From the NCBI RefSeq assembly GCF_020966755.1, contig NZ_JAJKFT010000010.1, positions 682,001 to 746,000 of the forward strand: a stretch of 64,000 nucleotides of DNA, written 5' to 3'. This stretch comes from Blastopirellula sediminis (GTDB lineage Bacteria; Planctomycetota; Planctomycetia; Pirellulales; Pirellulaceae). A program made the translations under genes and the position numbers. Position 1 is the stretch's first letter, and every line of letters starts with the position of its first letter. Positions 43,646 through 51,933 of the stretch are shown one piece after another. A model generated the notes under the pieces. That model ran no database searches. It was not told the origin of the DNA and saw nothing but the letters and a program-made list of their open reading frames with translations.

Positions 43646-44990
43646 GTTGCGCGTTCAACGGCTTGACCGCATCCATGCGGCTGACAATCTTTCTGAGCCT
43701 CTCGCGATAGGCGTAGTAGTCAACTTCCAACAAGTGCCGCGGCGAGGCGACATATTCCTGCCGGTGAGGAAGTCCCAGGCCGCTGGAATGCTTCAGCGCC
43801 CGAAACCAACTGGCGATTTCCGGATTGGTCGTCTGCGCGGCGATGAAGCGGGCCATGATCTTGGCCTGTAGTTCGGTCAATGGCCACTGGCCGCTGTTCG
43901 GCTGGATCATCCCGGCGACATATATATTGTCTCGATCGGGATGAAACGCGTGCAAAAAGAGTCGCGGCGTCCCGTTTTGCGGATGCAGTTCCTCCAAATC
44001 AATAAACGGAAACGACAACTTATAGCCAGTCGCAAAGATCACCAGGTCAAACTCTTGGCGGCGATCGTCCGCGAAGACAACTTCCCGACCGTCGAACTTC
44101 TTCACGTCGGGAAAGACCTGGACGCGGCCATGCCCGACATAATAAGGAAGCTGCGAATTGATGATCGGATGGGTCGCAAAGATATCGTGGTCAGGGTGGG
44201 GGAGTCCGTATTTCTCGGGACGTCCCAGCGCAAACGCGATGGATTGCCGCACGATCCAGCGTTTCCACGCTTGAGGAATCGGCCACGAGCGAACGCGATC
44301 GCCGACCACATCTGATGGTTTGCCGCGAATGAACTTCGGAACGAAGTGATAGCCGCGCCGCATGCTGATCGCGGCCGACTCGGCATGAATCGCCGCTTCA
44401 ACGGCGATATCGCAGCCGGTATTGCCTGCGCCGATCACAAGTACGCGCTTGCCGCGGAGCTGCTCGCTGAACTTGAACTGGCGAGCGTGCATCGTCTCGC
44501 CGGCGAAATCGCCGGGGATTTCTGGCAAAAGCGGATCCCAGTGATGGCCGTTGGCAATGATGACTCCGGCGTATTTTCGGGGCTCCGACTCGCCTGCGAC
44601 GTGCACTTCCCAGGCGTCCGAGCCAACGGAAGCGATGTGGTTTACCGTAGTGCGGAATTGAATGTGCGAATAAAGATCAAACTCGCGCGCATAACTGCAC
44701 AAATACTGCAGCGCTTCTTGATGACTCGGGTAGGACGAAAACGACTCCGGCATCGGGAATTCTTCATAAGCGGTCATCCGCTTGGAAGAGATGAGATGAG
44801 TCGATTGGTAAACGCTGCTCGACTCCTTTCCGAAGCTCCAGTTTCCCCCTAGGTCTTCCTCACGTTCCAGCGCGTGACATTGCACTCCAAATTGCAAAAG
44901 ATTTTTGAGGACCGTCAGTCCAGACGGGCCTGCGCCAATCACGCAGTAGGTGGGCTGGTTCGTCGGCGTTGATATTGAACTTACGGACAA
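43641..44990 (-). CDS. Flavin-containing monooxygenase
   Basis: 449 aa from a TTG start preceded by AAGGGA six bases upstream; no ATG/GTG option exists before the FAD motif. The FAD-binding motif is YCVIGAGPSGLTVLKNL and the NADPH motif VLVIGAGNTGCDIAVEAA. The FMO fingerprint between them reads FAGETMHARQF (FxGxxxHxxxF). VIFATGYKLSFPF matches the ATGY element. Such enzymes oxygenate nucleophilic N or S atoms, or act as Baeyer-Villiger oxygenases. Substrate unknown. The stop lies in the palindrome arm. Confidence 0.93.
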   Translation of the reverse strand: MSVSSISTPTNQPTYCVIGAGPSGLTVLKNLLQFGVQCHALEREEDLGGNWSFGKESSSVYQSTHLISSKRMTAYEEFPMPESFSSYPSHQEALQYLCSYAREFDLYSHIQFRTTVNHIASVGSDAWEVHVAGESEPRKYAGVIIANGHHWDPLLPEIPGDFAGETMHARQFKFSEQLRGKRVLVIGAGNTGCDIAVEAAIHAESAAISMRRGYHFVPKFIRGKPSDVVGDRVRSWPIPQAWKRWIVRQSIAFALGRPEKYGLPHPDHDIFATHPIINSQLPYYVGHGRVQVFPDVKKFDGREVVFADDRRQEFDLVIFATGYKLSFPFIDLEELHPQNGTPRLFLHAFHPDRDNIYVAGMIQPNSGQWPLTELQAKIMARFIAAQTTNPEIASWFRALKHSSGLGLPHRQEYVASPRHLLEVDYYAYRERLRKIVSRMDAVKPLNAQH

Positions 44991-45432
44991 GAGTTTCCCT
45001 TAACAGCAAATGCTTGGTCTCAATAGGGGGAGTCAGGGGGTAATTTAATCGACACGCAAACGAATTCATTTTTCGTTTCGTCAATTCAATTTCGCTTGAC
45101 ATCCTAACAAACCAGACGGACAATCCATTTCACAGTTGCAAGGTGGTCTTTTACTCCACTCGACTTTCCACAGACCAGGAAAGCGTAGGATATTAACACT
45201 TTCGCAACAATTCTTGAGCTTGTCATCCTAAGAGGCGGAGGCAAGATTTCGGGATTACGCACCATCAATTCACTGGACAACTTCTTTGAATTAGCGAAGA
45301 TTAATTATTACTTTGCTGACAAAGCAGTAATTCCGGCACGCCCTCAAGCGGTTCGTTGAGTCTCAATAACAACGAATTCCTGAGACTGTGCCGACCGGAA
45401 CAGAAACGCGATTTTAAGAGGAGCAGACCATT
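44991..45432. other. Divergent intergenic region, FMO / HhH regulator
   Basis: About 440 bp, AT-rich and with no open gene. It must hold both promoters; TTGACA at 45096-45101 with a poor -10 (GACAAT) is the only hint for the plus strand. AGAGGAG at 45417-45423 is the ribosome-binding site of the following gene. Confidence 0.5.
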
Positions 45433-46524
45433 ATGATGCGAGTGACCAAGGTCGCATCGGCGGAAGATTACCAACTTATTAGTAGCTTCGACGAAGTAAA
45501 GCGAACGCTGCTAGACGAAAGCAAATTCCAAGATCGGCTCGAAAAGCCGTTGGCCTACTGGGCGTTGCCGAACGATCGTCGTTTGCCGCTCGCCTTCCTC
45601 GGACGTTCGCTCGGCGACCTGCTGTCGACTCCGTTTGAAGAGTTGTCGGCCACTCCGGGCATCGGCCAGAAGAAGATCAGCTCGCTGGTTCGTCTTCTGC
45701 ACCGCGCCACCAAGGAAGAACCCCATTCGACGCCGTATGGCGCCCAAGAGCAAGCTCCCCCGACCCAGGGCGACGAGATTCTCGGGATGCCCTGCACGCC
45801 GGATGGTCAATTCGACCACACGCTGGTTTCGGAACTGTTGTGGGCCAAATGGCGCGAATCGGTTCGCGTTCATAACCTGCAGCACGAGAAGCTCGGTCGT
45901 CTCGCTTCGTCTCTGGCCGAAGTGCCGACCGTGATCTGGAACACGCCGCTCAGCTTCTATCTCGACTACACCGTCGCCGAGATCCGTCGCCTGAAAACCC
46001 ACGGCGAAAAGCGCGTTCGCGTGGTGCTGGAAGTCTTCTTCCGCATTCACCAGATGCTCGAAAACGTGAAGCCGCAGCAGCAGTTCGCTCTGAAGTTGCA
46101 GCCGAATTTCGTCCCGGCCGTCGAACGCTTCGTGCTCGATCGCCTGGCCGACGAAAATCAACCTTCGGAAGATGACGTTCGCGCCTACATCGCCGACGCG
46201 CTGCTGAAGCAAATCAAGCTGGACGCCGGCGACACCGTCTTCGACCTCGCGGTCGGACGTCTCGGCCTGGGTGGCAAGCCGCAAAGCGTTCGCATGCAAG
46301 CTCGCATGCTGGGCGTCACCCGCGCTCGCATCTACCAGCTGTTGGAAGATTGCAGCAAAGTGATGAGCGTTCGCTGGCCGGAAGGTCAGGCCCTGCTCGC
46401 CACGTTGGTTCAGAAGGGAATCAACGCGGGTCACTCGCCGATCGAACAGCGCCTGCTGATCGCCGTGCGTGAGCTGTTCTTCCCGACCAAGCTCGAATCG
46501 TTTGAAGAAGATCCGCAAATCTAA
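45433..46524 (+). CDS. Predicted DNA-binding protein: RNAP alpha-CTD-like HhH plus sigma-4-like HTH
   Basis: 363 aa with a good SD (AGAGGAG). Residues 58-92 (LGDLLSTPFEELSATPGIGQ ... SLVRLLHRA) resemble the helix-hairpin-helix of RNA polymerase alpha-CTD. A second such segment lies at ~175-210 (TVAEIRRLKTHGEKRVRVVL). Residues 285-306 (SVRMQARMLGVTRARIYQLL) look like the helix-turn-helix of sigma region 4. No enzymatic motif is seen. A transcription-associated role is inferred. It is monocistronic with a strong terminator. I do not recognise a named family. Confidence 0.75.
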   Translation: MMRVTKVASAEDYQLISSFDEVKRTLLDESKFQDRLEKPLAYWALPNDRRLPLAFLGRSLGDLLSTPFEELSATPGIGQKKISSLVRLLHRATKEEPHSTPYGAQEQAPPTQGDEILGMPCTPDGQFDHTLVSELLWAKWRESVRVHNLQHEKLGRLASSLAEVPTVIWNTPLSFYLDYTVAEIRRLKTHGEKRVRVVLEVFFRIHQMLENVKPQQQFALKLQPNFVPAVERFVLDRLADENQPSEDDVRAYIADALLKQIKLDAGDTVFDLAVGRLGLGGKPQSVRMQARMLGVTRARIYQLLEDCSKVMSVRWPEGQALLATLVQKGINAGHSPIEQRLLIAVRELFFPTKLESFEEDPQI

Positions 46525-46554
46525 GCGATCGAAATTCAACGTTAATAAACGCAT

Positions 46555-46588
46555 AAAGGCTCGCCTATTTCAGGCGAGCCTTTTTTTA
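46555..46588 (+). terminator. Intrinsic terminator after the HhH/HTH gene
   Basis: The stem AAGGCTCGCCT / AGGCGAGCCTT with a 5-nt loop is followed by five further T residues, 30 bp past the stop. Confidence 0.95.
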
Positions 46589-46771
46589 TGCACAAACCAA
46601 AGTGCCCGCGACGCGAGCGAATGCGCATTGGCTATTCCAGGGGCAGCGTGGAAGTGGCTAGGCGCCTTCCGTTCATCTGCGCCGCGGGCGATGGGGGCGA
46701 TCAATCCGCGTGACGGAAATTGCGTCATTCCAACGGATCAACCGCGGGGCCATATCCATTCGCTACGCTTG

Positions 46772-46889
46772 GTAGGGCCCGCTGAGCGGACCAATCGAAA
46801 CGCCTACGTCCGTCCGTAGTCATAGGGGACGAAACATGCTACCCCGGTACGTCTCTTGCGTCTCGTTTGGTCCGCTCAGCGAACCCTAC
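46772..46889. repeat. Class B palindromic intergenic element
   Basis: 118 bp. Arms of 23 bp (46772-46794 GTAGGGCCCGCTGAGCGG..., and 46867-46889) pair with two mismatches around a ~72-bp interior. It lies at the convergent junction between the HhH/HTH gene and the rhodanese gene. A related small palindrome is at 33881-33897. Confidence 0.85.
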
Positions 46890-46900
46890 CTGTTTTCCAA

Positions 46901-47470
46901 TTAGGCGACGCTGCAAGTATTCGCCGGCGGCTCGCCCTTCACCTGGTTCCACGGCATGCGCGCCAACATCATCGCCATACCGCAGGTATCGGTAACGCCG
47001 GCGAAGATCAGCCCCGCTCCGACGAAGGCCGAAATGCCGATGAAGTACGGGTGCACGGTTAGTCCCAACACGGCGCCCAACAACACCAACGATCCGGCGG
47101 CGATACGAACCTGACGTTCCAGCGCCATCGCTTTCTTTCCGCGAACGACCGGCAACTTGGCCGCTTCCCAGGCCACAGTTCCCCCTTCGACGTTCACGAC
47201 GTTTTCATAGCCAGCGGCCACAAACTTGCGGCAGGCCTGATCGGCCCGCTTGCCGCTGCGGCAAATCACGTAGAGCGGCTGCGTCGCCTCAAGCCGACGA
47301 GCTTTCAACACGCCGTTGACGTCAAGCGATTCCAGCGGCGTATTCCGAGCCGAGGAAGCATGGACCTCGCGGTATTCGGCCGGCGTACGGACATCGATCA
47401 ACTCGATCGGCTGGCCCGACTTCTCGCGCTCGGCCAATTGGGCGGGCGAAATAGTAAGGATGTCGGACAT
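46901..47470 (-). CDS. Rhodanese-like domain fused to DUF2892 membrane domain
   Basis: 189 aa from ATG 47468-47470, with GAAGGAG nine bases upstream. Residues 1-110 are a rhodanese domain (PIELIDVRTPAEYREVHASS, active site VICRSGKRA with Cys70). Residues 120-180 are a DUF2892 domain with two membrane helices (IAAGSLVLLGAVLGLTV and FIGISAFVGAGLIFAGVTDT) ending in CGMAMMLARMPWN. Such fusions handle sulfane sulfur at the inner membrane; the donor and acceptor are unknown. Divergent from the AAA+ operon. Confidence 0.92.
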   Translation of the reverse strand: MSDILTISPAQLAEREKSGQPIELIDVRTPAEYREVHASSARNTPLESLDVNGVLKARRLEATQPLYVICRSGKRADQACRKFVAAGYENVVNVEGGTVAWEAAKLPVVRGKKAMALERQVRIAAGSLVLLGAVLGLTVHPYFIGISAFVGAGLIFAGVTDTCGMAMMLARMPWNQVKGEPPANTCSVA

Positions 47471-47665
47471 GATAAACGCTCCTTCTCGCAGGAAATGTTC
47501 CACAACAACAAGCAAGGTCAGCTGGCGCACTGCCGGCGATTGCCCTCGCCTCATAACTTCAATATATCGCTACCTTCCGACATGTCAATAGGAAAATTAA
47601 TTCTTTCTGGTCCCCAAATACCGTATATTGAAGCTCTTCTTTCCTCCCGCTGGAGTATGGTCTGA

Positions 47666-49003
47666 ATGTCGAATGAAGCTGTCGCTGCGCTGCGAGCCGC
47701 GCTAGAAGTTTCCCCCAATAACATCCCGCTCCGCCTGCACTTAGCCAAAACCTTGGCCGATATGGGGCGGACGGCGGAAGTGGAGACGGAACTGAAAGAG
47801 GCGCTCACCTACGATCCGCACAATGCGGAGCTAAAGCTGGCGCTGGCCCATCATTTTGTGCGGACGGCGAAATCGAGCCACGCGCTGGTGATCCTGGAGG
47901 AACTTGTCGCCCGCGGCGAAGCGACGCCTGCCGCTCGGGTCGTCCTGGCCCGTTTGCTCCTTTCGGATGGCGAAGTGCGCAGCGCCGTCGCCCACTACAA
48001 AGAGGCGATCGACGCCGATCCGGACGTCGAAGATGAGGAACTGTCGGCCAAGCTCGGCGTCGGCGGCTCGTGGCAAGATTCCGACGTCGTCGAAGGACGC
48101 GTCCGCGAGATGCAAGGGGCTCAGCCCGATCCAGAACCTGACGCGCCGGAAAGACCGAAGATCAAATTCGCTGACGTCGGCGGGATGTCGGCTGTCAAAG
48201 AAGACATCCGGATGAAGGCGATCTATCCGCTGGAGCAGGCCGAGATGTTCGCCGCTTACGGCAAGAAGGTCGGGGGCGGCATCCTGATGTACGGCCCGCC
48301 TGGTTGCGGCAAGACTTATCTCGCTCGCGCCACGGCCGGCGAAATCAATGCGTCGTTTCTGTCGATCGGCATCAACGACGTCCTCGAAATGTGGATCGGG
48401 CAAAGCGAACGGAATCTGCACGCGATCTTTGAACAAGCCCGCCGCAACGCTCCCTGCGTGCTGTTCTTCGATGAGGTCGACGCGCTTGGCGCACGTCGCA
48501 GCGACATGGTGAGCGGCGCCGCGCGACAGATCATCAATCAATTCCTCGCCGAGCTGGACGGCGTTGATTCGGACAACGAAGGGGTCGTCATCTTGGCGGC
48601 GACCAACGCCCCGTGGCATATCGATGCGGCGTTTCGTCGCCCCGGTCGCTTTGACCGCGTCATCTTCGTTCCGCCGCCGGACGCGCCGGCCCGGGCCGAA
48701 GTGCTGGAAGTGCAGCTCCGCGGCAAACCCCAAAAGAACATCGACGCCGCCAAAATCGCCAAGCTGACCGAAGGGTACTCCGGCGCAGACCTCAAAGCGA
48801 TCGTCGACTTGGCGATCGAAGCGAAACTGGCCGAAGCGATGCGGACCGGCGTCCCGCTGCCGCTGACCACTGAAGACTTGCTAGCCGCACTGAAGCGAGT
48901 GAACGCGTCGACCAAAGAATGGTTCGCCACCGCGAAAAACTACGCCGTCTTCTCCAACCAAGGCGGCGTCTACGATGACATCCTGAAGTACTTGAAACTG
49001 TGA
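47666..49003 (+). CDS. AAA+ ATPase with N-terminal TPR domain
   Basis: 445 aa. Residues 1-125 are about three TPR-like helical pairs (AALRAALEVSPNNIPLRLHL, EVETELKEALTYDPHNAELK, AVAHYKEAIDADPDVEDEEL). An acidic/Pro linker leads to a classic AAA domain of the p97/katanin/FtsH clade: FADVGGMSAVKEDI, Walker A GPPGCGKT (residues 210-217), Walker B LFFDEVDAL (267-275), sensor 1 ILAATN, and both Arg fingers in AFRRPGRFD (R325, R328). No protease domain is present. It is the first gene of a four-gene operon with two TPR-membrane proteins, suggesting an ATP-driven remodelling complex at the membrane. Confidence 0.88.
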   Translation: MSNEAVAALRAALEVSPNNIPLRLHLAKTLADMGRTAEVETELKEALTYDPHNAELKLALAHHFVRTAKSSHALVILEELVARGEATPAARVVLARLLLSDGEVRSAVAHYKEAIDADPDVEDEELSAKLGVGGSWQDSDVVEGRVREMQGAQPDPEPDAPERPKIKFADVGGMSAVKEDIRMKAIYPLEQAEMFAAYGKKVGGGILMYGPPGCGKTYLARATAGEINASFLSIGINDVLEMWIGQSERNLHAIFEQARRNAPCVLFFDEVDALGARRSDMVSGAARQIINQFLAELDGVDSDNEGVVILAATNAPWHIDAAFRRPGRFDRVIFVPPPDAPARAEVLEVQLRGKPQKNIDAAKIAKLTEGYSGADLKAIVDLAIEAKLAEAMRTGVPLPLTTEDLLAALKRVNASTKEWFATAKNYAVFSNQGGVYDDILKYLKL

Positions 49004-49061
49004 GCTTCGCTCCTTTCTTCTCTCTCCTTCCTTTCGACTCCCAATCGCCTACAGTTCGCGA

Positions 49062-50378
49062 ATGATTGAAGCCCAAATCCAGCATGCCCGCTTGCTGATG
49101 CAGCAAGAGCGTTACGACAAAGCCGCCGAGTCGCTCCAAGCGGCCCTCTCCCAACAGCCTGACAACCCGCTCGCCCATGCGCTGATCGCCGTGTGCCTGG
49201 GACAAGAGGAGAAGTTCGACCAGGCGACCCACCACATCCAAGAAGCGTTGCGGATGGCGCCGTCGGTCGCGCTGGTGCATGCGATCCAAGCCGACTTGTT
49301 CTACAAGCGAAACCGTCCCGAAGAAGGCCTGGAAGCGGCCAAGCGGGCGGTCGAACTCGAACCAGACTCGCCGGCGAATTACGCCGCCTGCGCCCGCGGC
49401 TTCATTTTGCTGAAGCAATGGGCGAAAGCGCAAGAATGCGCCGAGCTTGGCTTGGCGATCGACGCGGAAGACGTCGGCTGTTTGAACCTTCGCGCCGTCG
49501 CTCAGCGTCAGCAAGGAAAGACGGGAGACGCCAACGAGTCGCTGCGAACGGCAATGGAGCGCGATCCGGACAATCCCTACTCGCACGCGAATCTCGGTTG
49601 GTCGCTCTTGCAGCAAGGGAACCGAGAGGAGGCGATCCAGCACTTTGGCGAGGCGCTGCGGCTGGAGCCGGGTCTGGAAATGGCTCAGGCCGGCCTGATC
49701 GAAGCGCTCAAGTCGCGCAACACCCTCTACGCGTGGATGCTGAGGTATTTCCTCTGGATGGCGACTCTCTCCGGTGGAAAGCAATGGATGATCCTGATCG
49801 GCGGCTACGTCGCCTATCGGGTCGTTTTTAGCTTCACGAAGAACAATCCCGACTGGGCGCCTTACTCCACCCCAATCTTGGCGCTGTACATCGCGTTTGC
49901 AGTGATGACCTGGATTGCGAGCCCGCTGTTCGACTTGGTGCTCCGACTCGATCGCTATGGGCGATTGATTCTCACCAAGGAGCAAATTCGAACCTCGAAC
50001 ATGATCGGGCTCTGCCTGATCGGCGTCTTGGCTGGGCTGTTGCTCTATCCCTTCGCGTTAACGCGTTTGCCGCTGAGCGTCGCCTGGTTTCCGACGCTGC
50101 TCGTTTCCGCATCGTTCGGCGTATTGCTGCCGGTCCTGTCGCGCATCTACGCGTGCGACAAAGGTTGGCCGCGGAACGTGACGATCGCGATGGCGGCCGT
50201 GTTAGGTCTCGGCAGCTTGCTCTGCATCGCCGCCGGAACGATCTCGCTCTTCTTGCCGGCCGAGCAGATGAATATGGTCCTCGTCGCGATTTCGTCGCCG
50301 TTTTATCTCCTCTGCGTCGGAGCGCTCATCTCGCAATTCGCGCTGAACTATCTCGTCGGCGTGCGTGTGCGACGTTAG
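49062..50378 (+). CDS. TPR protein with C-terminal membrane domain, paralog 1
   Basis: 438 aa. Six TPR-like repeats span residues 1-220 (e.g. ARLLMQQERYDKAAESLQAA, EEAIQHFGEALRLEPGLEMA). The C-terminal ~200 residues hold about six membrane helices (WMILIGGYVAYRVVF, PILALYIAFAVMTWI, MIGLCLIGVLAGLLLYPFAL and others). Between the second and third is LRLDRYGRLILTKEQIRTSN, a short soluble segment also present in the next gene. It is separated from the AAA+ gene by 58 bp and from paralog 2 by two bases. Confidence 0.82.
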   Translation: MIEAQIQHARLLMQQERYDKAAESLQAALSQQPDNPLAHALIAVCLGQEEKFDQATHHIQEALRMAPSVALVHAIQADLFYKRNRPEEGLEAAKRAVELEPDSPANYAACARGFILLKQWAKAQECAELGLAIDAEDVGCLNLRAVAQRQQGKTGDANESLRTAMERDPDNPYSHANLGWSLLQQGNREEAIQHFGEALRLEPGLEMAQAGLIEALKSRNTLYAWMLRYFLWMATLSGGKQWMILIGGYVAYRVVFSFTKNNPDWAPYSTPILALYIAFAVMTWIASPLFDLVLRLDRYGRLILTKEQIRTSNMIGLCLIGVLAGLLLYPFALTRLPLSVAWFPTLLVSASFGVLLPVLSRIYACDKGWPRNVTIAMAAVLGLGSLLCIAAGTISLFLPAEQMNMVLVAISSPFYLLCVGALISQFALNYLVGVRVRR

Positions 50379-50380
50379 CG

Positions 50381-51688
50381 ATGAACGACGAAACTCTGCA
50401 GCGGGCCAACTTGTTGATGCAGCACAATCGCTTCGATTTGGCGATTGAAGCCTATCGCCAGGTTTTGGCCGATTCGCCGGAACATGCTGTCGCGCACGCA
50501 TCGCTCGGTTGGTGTCTGACGAAATGCGGGCGACTGGACGCGGGAGAATCCCACATTCTGCAAGCGGTCCAACTCTCGCCCGATAAAGACTACGTTCATC
50601 AGATCCATGGTCTCCACCTGATTCAGCGTCAGCATTATGCGGAAGCGGAAGCGGCAATCGCACGAGCGCTCGAGATTCAGCCGGAATACGCGCCATACTA
50701 CGCGCTGTTGGCCAGCACGTTGAGCAGCCAGGGGAAGTTCGCCGCCGCGGTCGCTGCGGCGCAGCAAGGGATCTCCCTATCGCCTTCGAACGTTCCCTGC
50801 GTAATCGAAAAGCTGCTGGCGCAAATCGACCTGAACGATTTCCCTGCGGTCGAAGAGACGATTCAATTGGCGCTGCGGCTCGCCCCGGAGAGTTCGGTCC
50901 CCCATGCGGCGCAAGGTTATGTGCTGCTCAACCAGAAAGAGTTTGCGTCGGCGGCCGACGCGTTCCGCGAAGCGCTGCGACTCGAACCGCAAATGCTCTG
51001 GGCACGCAACGGGCTGGCGCAATGCCTCAAGGAACGCTTTCCCTGGTACGCCAAAGCGGCCGGCTTTCGACTTCTGACGCTTTCTAAGCACGCGTTGCGA
51101 TGGTATGTGATGTTTGCGGCGATCGCGATCTACGGACTCGTGCGTTACGCACTGGCCGCACCGCCGAAGCCCGCCTACTTTCTGGAACTGCCGCTGCTGA
51201 TCTTCTTTACGACGGTGTTTCTTACCTTTTCGATTGAACCGCTCGCGGTCTGGTTGCTCGCCTTTGATCGAGAAGGCAAGCACTTGCTGCTGCCGCAGCA
51301 GATCCGCTTCGCCAGTGCGGTCGTCGGTTTGCTCTCGCTGGCGATTCTCTTTTGGATCGCTGGCTTCGTCGCCTTCCTGGGGCAGATTTCTTACGACGCG
51401 TGGCCCCTCTATATGATGGCGTTCAGCGTCGCTTCGCCGATTCCTCCCTTGTCGAAAGCATTCGAATGCGAATTTGGTGGGGCGTCGGATTCGATCTGGA
51501 GCGTGATCGGAATCGCCGTGGTCGCCGGTCTGATTTGCTTCAGCCTAGCCGCGTGGAGCTTATTGGGATCGTTTCCCCTCGATGCGAACTACTACACGTG
51601 CCTTGGGCTGGTCATCGTCAACATGGCCACGTTGGGCGCATCGGTCTTGATGCCGCTCACCCGTTTTCCGCAAGGAAAAGCAAAGTGA
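50381..51688 (+). CDS. TPR protein with C-terminal membrane domain, paralog 2
   Basis: 435 aa from ATG 50381, two bases after the previous stop. It has the same layout as paralog 1: six TPR-like repeats (ANLLMQHNRFDLAIEAYRQV ... SAADAFREALRLEPQMLWAR) and about six membrane helices from residue ~240. The inter-helix segment LAFDREGKHLLLPQQIRFAS matches that of paralog 1 (D-R-x-G-x-x-L-L-x-x-x-Q-I-R). The TPR part should face the cytosol and could dock on the TPR part of the AAA+ protein. The stop overlaps the OB-protein gene by GTGA. Confidence 0.82.
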   Translation: MNDETLQRANLLMQHNRFDLAIEAYRQVLADSPEHAVAHASLGWCLTKCGRLDAGESHILQAVQLSPDKDYVHQIHGLHLIQRQHYAEAEAAIARALEIQPEYAPYYALLASTLSSQGKFAAAVAAAQQGISLSPSNVPCVIEKLLAQIDLNDFPAVEETIQLALRLAPESSVPHAAQGYVLLNQKEFASAADAFREALRLEPQMLWARNGLAQCLKERFPWYAKAAGFRLLTLSKHALRWYVMFAAIAIYGLVRYALAAPPKPAYFLELPLLIFFTTVFLTFSIEPLAVWLLAFDREGKHLLLPQQIRFASAVVGLLSLAILFWIAGFVAFLGQISYDAWPLYMMAFSVASPIPPLSKAFECEFGGASDSIWSVIGIAVVAGLICFSLAAWSLLGSFPLDANYYTCLGLVIVNMATLGASVLMPLTRFPQGKAK

Positions 51689-51924
51689 ATGACGCCGACG
51701 CAACCCACGAAGCGATCGGAACCGTCATCGGCTTCGCAGCCGGCTGCGTCGTGGTGCAACTGTCCGACGGCAGCGAAGTCATCTGCCGCGGCGTGAAGCG
51801 AATCCATCGCATCTACGGCTGCTTCACTCCGCGGATCGGACAGCGTTTTCTGATTCGCTATTCACGCGGGCCGGCAAGGCTTCCGCTGCTGATCAAAGTG
51901 TTAGACGACGATTCGGCGAAATGA
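51685..51924 (+). CDS. Small IF1-like OB-fold protein
   Basis: 79 aa from GTG 51685, overlapping the TPR paralog 2 stop (GTGA), hence translationally coupled. The sequence AIGTVIGFAAGCVVVQLSDG, then SEVICRGVKRIHRIYG and IGQRFLIRYS follows the strand pattern of bacterial IF1 (GTV-x-VxLxNG-xV-G-I-G-xxV-V), although basic surface residues differ. It is a candidate nucleic-acid or protein adaptor for the operon. It ends nine bases from the sdhB stop on the other strand. Confidence 0.65.
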   Translation: MNDADATHEAIGTVIGFAAGCVVVQLSDGSEVICRGVKRIHRIYGCFTPRIGQRFLIRYSRGPARLPLLIKVLDDDSAK

Positions 51925-51933
51925 TCGCCCCCC

